From Eleginops maclovinus (lineage: Eukaryota; Chordata; Actinopteri; Perciformes; Eleginopidae): a stretch of DNA of 64,000 bases. Both the position numbers and the translations under genes were made by a program. Below, one piece after another: positions 55,342 through 64,000 of this stretch. The stretch is taken from the NCBI RefSeq assembly GCF_036324505.1, contig NC_086352.1, positions 35,906,881-35,970,880 of the forward strand, in the 5' to 3' direction. Position 1 is the stretch's first letter. The number at the start of each line of letters is the position of its first letter. The notes under the pieces are model-generated. The model was not told the origin of the DNA, made no database searches, and was given only the letters and a program-made list of their open reading frames with translations.

Positions 55342-56840
55342 CGCTGCGCATGCGCATTATATCCTGCTCCGCTCCGAGTTATAGTAGTAGGCTATTCATG
55401 GGAAACGCATGAACAGCACGTTAAGATCTCGGCCAAGTCGTAATTAAAAGCAGTTCTTCATTATTTAAGTTAAGCGGCGGTAACGCCAGTGTTAAACACG
55501 GTGTTAAACAAGGTGTTAAACAAGGTGTTAAACACGGTGTTAAACACGCAAATGCCGGTTGGTGTGCGTACGGTACTGAGTGTTTATCGGTCCACGGCCG
55601 TAATGAACGTGTCGCATTGGTCCATATGTAATGCGCACGTTCTGTTGTTCCCATTGGCATAGAGCTATTGAACATTAACTTTAACAAAGGATACGGATAA
55701 CATATAGCGGCAGTTCTGTCATTGTATGTATAGCCTATATTTGTATTACGCTATCATCATTCAACATGTAGAATGAACGTGTAATCTATAGAGTCGATTT
55801 ACATAGATAATTCACAACCATGAACCTAATCTGGATCTTAAACCTGCCAATTGCCAACAATTGTTACTACATATAAAATATGTTTTCGTTTTTAGATCGC
55901 GTGTTTCAAAGGCATCTGCGTCTTGTGTACATAACACAGCGCAATATGAATACTGTCATTTCCAACAGTGAAGCGTTATATGTGCTTACTGTAAACTAAC
56001 TCTACACACGGTCGCCAGCGTTTGTAGATTTTGTTCGTAACTCCAAACTTTTCGTAGCTACTAAAAAGTTGATGAATGCGAAACCGAAATAATTGATCCG
56101 AACGGATCACGGATCAATGATCATCCGTAGCACCACTACTAGCTACTCATTAACCACAGGATGTGTATTTGTTCATTACGTGTTCGTTTTCATCCCTCTC
56201 ATATCTGACCACAATGACATAGCCGCCAGTAATAGATAACAGGACGGATGCTGTGGAGATCAGCCTTCACAAACACATTCTGTTCGCATTGAATGAGGTG
56301 ACGTAGAACTGGTCTAGCTAGGCTAACTTTAACACAATTCACTGAGGTTAGCTAGCAACCTAACAAGCTGATAAGCTTAACCATGTTAATACACTTTATT
56401 TGGCTAAAATCATTTTACTTCAGCAACGTTAAAATGATACAGCATACAATGTTTTTGCCAGATTAGCTGCTACTAGACTTACCTCAAAACTTGTATCTGT
56501 AAGGTATCCCGAAAATTGTCCAGAAGAACCACTCGCTGACGACTGAGCACTCCACTCCAAGAGGACCGATGGGTAAAAAAAGCGCTCGCTGTGGTTTATC
56601 TTGCTTATGATTGGTCGGTGGTCGTGGAACGCGAGTCATTTGAACAAAGATTTTATTTATTGTGAAGATAGCAAACTTGTTTCTTGCTCATTATACAGTC
56701 GGTTATACAGTCTAAGGTTGGTCGGTCAGTCGTCGGTCAGGCCCCCCCCCCCCCTAAAAAAAAAAACTCTTCGGATCTACACGATTCACGTCAATGACAT
56801 ATTTTGAGTTGAAAACGGCGAATTTCGCCGAAAGGTGACT
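55342..56840. other. Non-coding part of the 2.5-kb transposon
   Basis: Contains the 15-bp repeat, then AT-rich sequence without a plausible coding frame. It may once have held the transposase N-terminal exons or promoter. Confidence 0.45.
55490..55552. repeat. Short 15-bp tandem repeat (GTGTTAAACA core)
   Basis: Five copies of a 15-bp unit with the core GTGTTAAACA, followed by AGG or CGG. It lies in the 2.5-kb transposon. On the minus strand the unit reads as repeated LTPC, which is not a real protein. Confidence 0.85.
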
Positions 56841-57183
56841 AGTTTGCAGGTATGATCTATACAAATCAACAGTGAGTGAGTGAATGAGTGAGTGTGGGTT
56901 GAGAAGAGAGAATGAAACAGAACTTTCCTATTAAAATGTAACATATAGTACAAAGAATTTAGCACCAAGTTATTTTCAAACATTTTTACATAAACAGATT
57001 ATTTTAATACCCTCTCTCAAGGAAAAATGCATTTACTTGGAGAAAACAGCATCAGTGCCATACAGTTGTCATTGCATGTCACAGCCTGAGAGAAACAACA
57101 AAGCATTCTCCACAACTATATTACAATTACATACTATAATATTATTACATATTGCCCATTGAATGTAAAATAAACATAAAAGA

Positions 57184-59115
57184 CACTCTCTGTGTCTGTT
57201 CCTCTGTGTCTCTGTTCCTCTGTGTCTCTGTTCCTCTCTGTTCCTGTGTGTCTGTTCCTCTGTGTCTCTGTTCCTCTGTGTCTCTGTTCCTCTCTGTTCC
57301 TGTGTGTGTCTGTTCCTCTGTGTGTCTGTTCCTCTGTGTCTCTGTTCCTCTCTGTTCCTGTGTGTGTCTGTTCCTCTCTGTTCCTCTGTGTGTCTGTTCC
57401 TCTGTGTCTCTGTTCCTCTCTGTTCCTGTGTGTGTCTGTTCCTCTCTGTTCCTCTGTGTCTGTTCCTCTGTGTGTTTGTTCCTGTGTGTGTCTGTTCCTC
57501 TGTGTGTCTGTTCCTCTGTGTGTTTGTTCCTGTCTGTTCCTCTGAGTGTGTCTGTTCCTCTCTGTGTGTCTGTTCCTGTGTGTGTCTGTTCCTCTCTGTT
57601 CCTCTGTGTGTCTGTTCCTGTGTGTGTCTGTTCCTCTCTGTTCCTCTGAGTGTGTCTGTTCCTCTCTGTCTGTTCCTCTGTGTGTTTGTTCCTGTCTGCT
57701 CCTCTGAGTGTGTCAGTTCCTGTCTGTTCCTCTGAGTGTGTCTGTTCCTCTCTGTCTGTTCCTCTGTGTGTTTGTTCCTGTCTGCTCCTCTGAGTGTGTC
57801 AGTTCCTGTCTGTTCCTCTGAGTGTGTCTGTTCCTCTGTGTGTCTGTTCCTCTCTGTCTGTTCCTCTGTGTGTTTGTTCCTGTCTGTTCCTCTGAGTGTG
57901 TCTGTTCCTCTCTGTTCCTCTGAGTGTGTCTGTTCCTCTCTGTCTGTTCCTCTGTGTGTTTGTTCCTGTCTGTTCCTCTGAGTGTGTCAGTTCCTGTCTG
58001 TTCCTCTGAGTGTGTCTGTTCCTCTCTGTTCCTCTGTGTGTCTCTGTTCCTCTGTGTCTCTGTTCCTCTGTGTGTCTGTTCCTCTGTGTGTCTGTTCCTC
58101 TGTGTGTCTGTTCCTCTCTGTGTCTCTGTTCCTCTGTGTGTCTGTTCCTCTCTGTTCCTCTCTGTGTCTCTGTTCCTCTGTGTGTCTGTTCCTCTGTGTC
58201 TCTGTTTCTCTCTGTTCCTCTGTGTGTCTGTTCCTCTGTGTGTCTGTTCCTCTCTGTGTCTCTGTTCCTGTGTGTGTCTGTTCCTCTCTGTTCCTCTGAG
58301 TGTGTCTGTTCCTCTGTGTGTGTCTGTTCCTCTGTGTGTCTGTTCCTCTGTGTGTCTGTTCCTCTGTGTGTCTCTGTTCCTCTGTGTGTCTCTGTTCCTC
58401 TGTGTGTGTCTGTTCCTCTGTGTGTCTGTTCCTCTGTGTCTCTGTTCCTCTGTGTCTCTGTTCCTCTCTGTTCCTCTGTGTGTCTGTTCCTCTCTGTTCC
58501 TGTGTGTCTCTGTTCCTCTGTGTGTCTCTGTTCCTCTGTGTGTCTCTGTTCCTCTCTGTGTCTCTGTTCCTGTGTGTGTCTGTTCCTCTCTGTGTGTCTG
58601 TTCCTCTCTGTTCCTGTGTGTCTCTGTTCCTCTGTGTCTCTGTTCCTCTCTGTTCCTGTGTGTCTCTGTTCCTCTGTGTCTCTGTTCCTCTCTGTGTCTC
58701 TGTTCCTCTGTGTGTCTGTTCCTCTCTGTGTCTGTTCCTCTGTGTGTCTGTTCCTCTCTGTTCCTCTCTGTGTCTCTGTTCCTCTGTGTGTATGTTCCTC
58801 TGTGTGTCTGTTCCTCTGTGTCTCTGTTCCTCTGTGTGTCTGTTCCTCTGTGTCTCTGTTCCTCTGTGTGTCTGTTCCTCTGTGTCTCTGTTCCTCTGTG
58901 TGTCTGTTCCTCTGTGTGTATGTTCCTCTGTGTGTCTGTTCCTCTGTGTGTATGTTCCTCTGTGTGTCTGTTCCTCTGTGTCTCTGTTCCTCTGTGTGTC
59001 TGTTCCTCTCTGTTCCTGTGTGTCTCTGTTCCTCTGTGTGTCTGTTCCTCTCTGTTCATCTGTGTCTCTGTGTGTCTGTTCCTGTCTTTGTGTGCGTGTT
59101 TGTCTCTCTCTCTTT
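57184..59115. repeat. 1.9-kb minisatellite, TGTTCCTC-type units of 10-18 bp
   Basis: The array is built of units that all start TGTTCCTC or TGTTCCTG and continue with TGTGTGTC, TGTGTCTC, TC or TGAGTGTGTC, giving lengths of 10, 16 and 18 bp. The unit has no stop codon in most frames, so both strands appear open for hundreds of codons. Such readings (Cys/Leu/Ser/Val-rich on one strand, Thr/Gln/Arg/Glu-rich on the other) are not genes. TGAGTGTGTC units cluster between 57540 and 58020, which shows local unit homogenisation. Confidence 0.95.
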
Positions 59116-59122
59116 CTAGGTT

Positions 59123-59635
59123 TTATTTGTACAAGAATTTCGCTCGTCTTTGTTTTTGGGAGGCAAATTTTTCAATGACCCTGGTGTTGAAATCAGGAAT
59201 GTCTTTTGTCATTTTCTTTTCGATGGAGAGCACAGCCAGAGCGTTGAGCCGATCTTGTGACATAGTGTTCCTTAGGAAAGTTTTTATCCTCTTTAAGGTA
59301 GAGAAGCACCTCTCAGACTCTGATGTTGTCATTGGTGTTGTGATGATGATGTTGAGAAGTCTTACAGTTTCAGTGAATGTTTCTCCAAGGTTGTTTTCCA
59401 TCAAAACCTGATAGAGAGCCAGTGCACCTTTGCAACTCTGGAACTCCTCATTCTCGTAGATCAGGGACAGTTCTGTTTTAAGTCTGGCCTTGTCCAATGA
59501 GGGATAGGCTTCCACCGTGGTTTCCAGTGCTGAATCTGGGAACTTTCTGCTGTGTTGTTGGAACAAGTCTCCTTGCAAGAGTGTGGCGCTGATGAGGTGC
59601 TTGGTGAAAGAAAACCTCTCCTTGGAATGGCTCAT
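59123..59635 (-). pseudogene. ZMYM1-like hAT transposase, C-terminal part
   Basis: The minus strand reads KHLISATLLQGDLFQQHSRK, ALYQVLMENNLGETFTETVR and LLNIIITTPMTTSESERCFS, then TLKRIKTFLRNTMSQDRLNA. The SESERCFSTLKRIKTFLR block is the hAT dimerisation region of ZMYM1-like transposases. It is separated from the rest of the gene by the second minisatellite. Confidence 0.85.
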
Positions 59636-59854
59636 GATGGTGTCACATACCTATGCGATAATATACAATTTTAAAAAAGGGAAAGAATTAGGTCTTCACA
59701 TGTCTCACTACAATCAATGTTCTGAATAGCTAGCCTATATTGTGTAATAAACCAAAATGGTTAACTGTAATTATTCATAGATATCGTCAAATGACAAGAT
59801 ACATTTGAGTCTGGACTACTATATCAAGTGGCGAGCATTCATTAGATTTGATAA

Positions 59855-60170
59855 TGTCTCTGTTCCTCTCTGTGTGTCTGTTCCTCTCTGTGTGTCTGTG
59901 TGTCTGTTCCTCTCTGTGTGTCTGTGTCCTCTCTGTGTCTCTGTGTCTCTCTGTGTCTCTCTGTGTCTCTGTTCCTCTCTGTGTCTCTCTGTGTGTCTCT
60001 GTTCCTCTCTGTGTGTCTGTGTGTCTCTGTTCCTCTCTGTGTGTCTGTTCCTCTCTGTGTGTCTCTGTTCCTCTCTGTGTCTCTGTTCCTCTCTGTGTGT
60101 CTGTGTGTCTCTGTGTGTCTGTTCCTCTCTGTGTCTGTGTGTCTCTGTGTGTCTGTTCCCCTCTGTGTGG
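59855..60170. repeat. 0.3-kb minisatellite inside the hAT transposase gene
   Basis: Units of TGTTCCTCTCTGTGTGTC type, with shorter CTCTGTGTCTCTGTG variants. It is the same family as the 57.2-59.1 kb array but richer in CTCTGTGTC units. On the minus strand, transposase residues run up to [10 protein letters not shown] and then change to [11 protein letters not shown] repeats. The central catalytic part is replaced. Confidence 0.92.
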
Positions 60171-61150
60171 CACCGGCTATTGAATCCGCACAGCTGTTGG
60201 GTAGCTTGATGAATTCATAGAAGCGCTCCTGTATGTTGTTGCATCCATCGATGTATCTTAGGACCAGGACTAGCTGACAGTGTGTGGAAATGTCGGTAGT
60301 TTCATCCGCTTGGATAGCTAAAAACTCAGCTGTCTTCACTTCATCCACGATCTTTTCTCTTAGAACTGCCAGCATACAGTCCAGGAGCTCGTTCTGAACG
60401 GTCTTCGAGGTGCCTTTAAATACGGTCGCATTTTCAAGGTGCTCCCTCAAGTCCCGATCAATGGATGCCATTAGGTTGACTAAACCTCTGAATATTCCAG
60501 CGTTGTCTGAGGAATCCCTTTCATCATGTCCCCGCATTGCTAATTCAAAAGCACCACAAAAATTTACACAATCGATGATCTTAGATAAAAATATTGCGGT
60601 TTTTATCTACCTCTTCATTGTGCCTTCTTACAGCGATGCGGTGCCCATCATCGAGCTGCGTTGCTATGCTAATCTTTCCGAACACAGCTAGCTTTACGCA
60701 GTTTTCCATGTGAACTTTGGATCGATCGTGCTTCTTGATCCGTTCAGAGAGGTGTTTTAAGTCAGTTAGTCCAGTCTTTGTCCAAGTCGAATCACATTTG
60801 TCACTTCTGAAGAGGATACAGGGGAAACAGAAAAGTGCATTGGCTGCTCCACAACCTGCCAGCCACGTCTTACGGTTGAACCAGCTCCGACAAAAACTCA
60901 GTTTGTAAGGTTTATCTTTCAGCTTGATTTGCTGGGAAATGCTGATTTCAGGCTTGTCGGGTCCCAGCTCCTTAACGAGAAGTTTTTCCTCCGTCATCCT
61001 TCTCGCAAAAGGGTATATTATTAACGATTTCACCGAATTTGGTGGAAGCTGCTCTTGAACTCCAGTTGTCACCGCCATCGCCATCATCTCTCTTCGTCGT
61101 CGCGCGTATTTTTTCCCCACGTAGCGTAGGACAGAGTCTGGGAGTCGCAC
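60171..61150 (-). pseudogene. ZMYM1-like hAT transposase, N-terminal and catalytic part
   Basis: The minus strand reads, from 61150: PKxxLSIFCRSWF-type TTF zinc finger region (KPYKLSFCRSWFNRKTWLAG, CGAANALFCFPCILF), then GHRIAVRRHNEEVDKNR. After a frame change, it continues RGLVNLMASIDRDLREHLEN and VFKGTSKTVQNELLDCMLAV, EFLAIQADETTDISTHCQLV and RYIDGCNNIQERFYEF. The ADETTDIS segment is the start of the hAT catalytic core. The coding region is then lost in the minisatellite. Confidence 0.82.
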
Positions 61151-61583
61151 TACGAAAAAAAACTATCGCTGGCTCCTTATATAGCTACAGCAATCCTAAA
61201 CCTTCACGCATTTTACGTAGCAGTTGGGGCTAAATTTCCAGCGCCCCACCGGCGTTAAATTTGGCGATGTTGATAGGCCAATTATTCATAATTTCCCCCT
61301 AGCAACCATAACCGGATTGGCTGTTTAGCTGCCGGTCAGGGGCACTTTGCCGATCGCCCCATGAGAGAATGATACACTGTCTGTCAGTGGATATTCACTG
61401 TTTAATGAGTGTTAGTTGGTGGAAATGTTGTTTAAATGATTTAAATTGCATGTAGGCACACATTCTATTAAGTAAAACTGACATTGATTTAAAAAAAAAT
61501 ATGCAAAAAATATTTTTTCCCCTCAACAGCTGGTGGGGCAGAGCCCCAGCGCCCCCTATGGGCCAGCCACCTCTGTTGTCCTC

Positions 61584-62505
61584 ACTGCAGTGTAGCAACT
61601 GTAGCTATACAACTAGCTAACTCTGATGCAAAATGACAACAAGTCGTAGTGAACGTTTACTTGCTGTTTACTGTGGCTTCCAACATCATCTTACATGACA
61701 GTGAAAACTGTAACAAAGGAATAATGTTCGACTGTTTTAGCATAAATGGAATATAGTTGTAAATATATGTAAATAAAACGTTGTACCTATGTGTAGTCTT
61801 TCCTTTTTAAACAGTATTTTAACATTAACTTATTAACATAACAATGAATTTGTACTTACGACATTGCTTCTAGTGCTAACAACCGATGTATTTGACGTGT
61901 ATAGATTCTGTCTGTTTACTTTCCACTTTACAGGAAAATGGCCGTTTCTTACCCCAAACTCCGCTACAGCTTGTCAAAATAAAAGCCCCTTAAACATTTT
62001 TGCCTTAATGGCAACACACTGTTCAACTACTAAAACAATATACCCGGACTCCGGACAACGCAGCTAAACATGAGACTAACTTAGCCGTTGCTACAGTTAG
62101 CATACAGTCTCGCAGTTTTGCATAGTCTTGTGAGTTTGTCACCAAATGGGTTCCACGCTTTTCTCCCAGGCACTCGAACACACAACAGTACTTCCATCTT
62201 ATTTTAACATTGGTAACCCCAAAATAAATAAAGACGTTTTCCTCCGGTCGCAACTTCTCCGTGCTTTGCCTCTCGCTCCTTTTCGCGCTTCTCCGACATA
62301 AGCCCCCCCTCTTCTCAAACACGGTAGGTTAGAACACTGAACTCTGATTTGTTTGCTATATAACTGACACCTCTACCAGCCAATACAAATGTAAAATCCA
62401 AGGACTTCTAAAACACAGGAAATATGACAATTTAACAAATAACTGACACTGAATGTACTCTTCTTGTAATTTAGTGGTGACGAAACAAAACGACATGTCA
62501 ATACA
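61584..62505 (-). other. Continuation of the BEL/Pao leader and unassigned sequence
   Basis: After the 8-bp target duplication, the sequence continues the host copy into which the hAT inserted. I see no coding region with a plausible protein. It probably contains the BEL/Pao leader and perhaps its LTR, then sequence of the neighbouring Gypsy element. The limits are not resolved. Confidence 0.4.
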
Positions 62506-62513
62506 CATACGTA

Positions 62514-63341
62514 CAGGGTGCGATTTGTAGGGGGGGATGGTGAGGATTTCCCCCCCTCTGGTTTTCCTATCCCTACCTCTGCTAAATTATTTTTATCTCC
62601 GGTGGGGACAAGGATTTCCCCCCCTTGATAGCGATGAATGCAACTTAACTGCTAGCCTACTTAAACTCTTGAAATCTAACGATCTTCAGTGTCTTTACAT
62701 CAGAGTAGGCTATTCAGCAGCCTTCTGGCAGACGGTGCATATTTCTGAACGTCATCGAACACAAAAACATTGTAACATTTTTGTGCGGGAACTTCGCAGG
62801 AAAAACAGCGCTGAACCAAACATGAAACGCGTTCAGAGCAGCATATCATCTTACTTTACAGGACCCATTTGCAGAATTGTGGATAGAAGAGGGCCGAAAT
62901 GCTGCAGACAATGCCCCGATAGGAAAAACGAAAAAGCCACCACAAATTTGTCACCAGAGCCGACTGTTTACTTTGTCTAGTTTTCCAGACCTGTCCCTGA
63001 GTGTTGACAGCACGTTGTGCTATTTAGTGAATTATTTTGAGTGTTTGATTTAAGTTAATTGGAGGGTCTTTTCATGGAGAGCATTGATGCTTTTCTATGG
63101 TGCTTTCTGCCTGTTAGTGCGTACGCATGTTTTTGTGACGTTGAATAGAAATCCATGTATGGGTTATTAAAAGTTTTGCCATGTTGTGATGGGGACTAAT
63201 CCACGGACCCGAAAAAAGGGCCTGTCTACTTTTTGCGTTTTTTTCTCCCTAGTTATGCAAGTTAAAAGTCCAATGTTCTTGTCTATGAATAAATTAAAAA
63301 AAAACATCCCCCCCTCTGTTTTTTTGTCAAATCGCACCCTG
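62514..63341 (+). mobile_element. Non-autonomous hAT element with perfect 8-bp target duplication
   Basis: It starts CAGGGTGCGATTTG and ends CAAATCGCACCCTG, a perfect 14-bp inverted repeat. CATACGTA flanks both sides (62506-62513 and 63342-63349). Runs of G and C (GGGGGGATGGTGAGGATTTCC-type) lie just inside the left end and again near 62612. One frame reads MKRVQSSISSYF near 62822, which looks like the N-terminus of a hAT-type transposase, but the rest is missing. Confidence 0.9.
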
Positions 63342-63349
63342 CATACGTA

Positions 63350-63743
63350 TAACCCTTTTCATTTCTTTATAAATGAAAAATGTAAACAGAAATTAGTATG
63401 GCACTGTGGAGATCGTATTGAAACGCAGGAGACGTTCATTAAAGTTGAGCACACGAATGCGTGTCTCGTTTAATCACACAGTCAAAGTTAAAACAAAACA
63501 AGATGGCGCTGTCCTGTAAACCAACAAGCATGGGGCTCTTCGTCATCGTAAACACAGATTAATTAAAGGGACCACGATCCCTTTTTACAGTTGTACTTTT
63601 AAGCATAAACCAACGGTCATACTTACAGGCATGAAACAACAGTGTGTAGAACCACACTTAAGAAGGAGGTGAATTATGTATATTAGAGTCACTACACACG
63701 TCCCCCCAGAATTCACCATATAAGAAGAAAAACAAAAAAACAG
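63350..63743 (-). other. Probable 3' LTR region of the Gypsy element
   Basis: On the minus strand, a purine-rich CTGGGGGGAC tract (63700-63710) follows the end of the coding region and is followed by TGTGTAGTGAC, the position and form expected for a polypurine tract and LTR start. The LTR end was not found. The hAT at 62514-63341 may have inserted into this LTR. Confidence 0.45.
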
Positions 63744-64000
63744 TCATCGGTGAGGTGGTCGTATTAAACGGCCACAACGGCTGTGCCGTACAGGAGGCAG
63801 AGGAGGCACTACTGCGGCAGGTGTCTCACCATGACACGGGTGTGGGGCATGCAGTGTGGGGGTTTTGGGAGGGAGGGGAGCAGGGGGTGGGGGCAGACCT
63901 GGAGGTCGCCCGCGTCTTGGGGGCTGGGCCAATTCAATGGGCCTAGCCACATCCAAATGAGCGGGTTTGAGGCGGTCAACAGAGAGTCGCTCCGGTTTGC
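63744..64000 (-). pseudogene. Ty3/Gypsy pol C-terminus (partial, runs off the window)
   Basis: The minus strand reads KPERLSVDRLKPAHLDVARP, then IELAQPPRRGRPPGLP, a Pro-rich tail, and a stop at 63744. The VDRLKPAHL motif followed by RRGRPP is the typical C-terminus of fish Ty3/Gypsy polyproteins after the integrase. The upstream part of the element lies beyond the window end. Confidence 0.8.

Larger units (their letters stand above)
54382..56854 (-). mobile_element. 2.5-kb DNA transposon with 14-bp perfect inverted repeats, nested in the hAT
   Basis: Left terminus CATACCTGCAAACT (54382-54395) and right terminus AGTTTGCAGGTATG (56841-56854) are exact reverse complements. ATCTAT flanks both sides (54376-54381 and 56855-56860), a 6-bp target duplication. 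The minus strand holds a hAT-like C-terminal coding frame (54667-55341). A C-run/A-run pair near 56743-56766 and a G-rich/C-rich hairpin near 54435-54465 lie close to the ends. Confidence 0.85.
54129..61575 (-). mobile_element. 7.4-kb hAT transposon with perfect 8-bp target duplication
   Basis: It starts CAGTGGCGGCTGGTG and ends GGGCCAGCCACCTCTG; the reverse complement of the end, CAGAGGTGGCTGGCC, matches the start at 11 of 15 bases. TTGTCCTC at 54121-54128 is repeated at 61576-61583, a perfect target duplication. The minus strand encodes a ZMYM1-like transposase (59123-61150). A second transposon and two minisatellite arrays sit inside. The insertion splits the BEL/Pao leader, so the hAT is younger than the BEL copy. 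Confidence 0.9.

Noticed and set aside
57152..59411. Long open frames on both strands of the minisatellite (Cys/Leu/Ser-rich and Thr/Gln/Arg/Glu-rich)
   Set aside because: All overlapping frames are open because the unit lacks stops. The low complexity and agreement in several frames at once show that they are not proteins.
59787..60220. Open frames in the 0.3-kb minisatellite
   Set aside because: Same repeat artefact. Only the flanking transposase residues on the minus strand are meaningful.
61039..61233. Plus-strand open frame opposite the transposase N-terminus
   Set aside because: Shadow of the minus-strand ZMYM1-like transposase.

Overview
The window comes from a vertebrate nuclear genome, most probably a teleost fish. 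The reasons are GT-AG introns throughout one very long gene, a secreted gel-forming mucin with vertebrate-type VWD/C8/TIL/VWC/CTCK architecture, and a mix of transposons typical of fish (Tc1-like, several hAT families, a KDZ/Zisupton remnant, BEL/Pao and Ty3/Gypsy). I see no prokaryotic, organellar or CRISPR-type feature.

Region 1 (1 to about 41.5 kb) is the 3' part of a single plus-strand mucin gene of the MUC2/MUC5AC type. I could place 33 exons by splice sites and reading phase; the 5' end lies upstream of the window. Exons 1-5 finish the D2 assembly and carry TIL modules. Exons 6-14 encode the D3 assembly, with a CGLCG motif. Exon 15 is a single 19,410-bp exon that encodes about 81 copies of a 78-residue Thr/Pro/Ser-rich repeat. 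Exons 16-33 encode Cys-rich linkers, a D4 assembly, VWC modules and a C-terminal cystine knot. Exon 28 adds a second tandem repeat of 13 residues inside the C-terminal VWC region. As assembled, three single-base indels break the frame, all inside tandem repeats. Every other splice junction keeps phase, so the gene is probably intact and the indels are either assembly errors or real repeat mutations. A polyadenylation signal lies about 150 bp after the stop codon.

Region 2 (about 41.5 to 64 kb) holds no host gene that I recognise. It is a nested transposon graveyard. It contains a non-autonomous hAT with an 8-bp target duplication (41.6-42.4 kb), a KDZ transposase remnant (44.8-45.3 kb), a ZBED5-like hAT with terminal inverted repeats (45.9-48.4 kb) and fragments of other hATs. 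A minus-strand BEL/Pao retrotransposon (49.5-54.1 kb) has lost its integrase core and carries an LTR-like insertion in its reverse transcriptase. Its 5' leader is split by a 7.4-kb hAT with a ZMYM1-like transposase and a perfect 8-bp target duplication (54.1-61.6 kb). That hAT itself contains a second transposon and two arrays of the same TGTTCCTC-type minisatellite, one of which cuts through its transposase. The window ends in the 3' end of a minus-strand Ty3/Gypsy element, with another non-autonomous hAT next to it.

The most interesting features are the giant repeat exon with nested higher-order repeat structure, the second repeat domain in the mucin C-terminus, the apparent loss of the GDPH motif in D4, and the minisatellite that grew inside a transposase gene.
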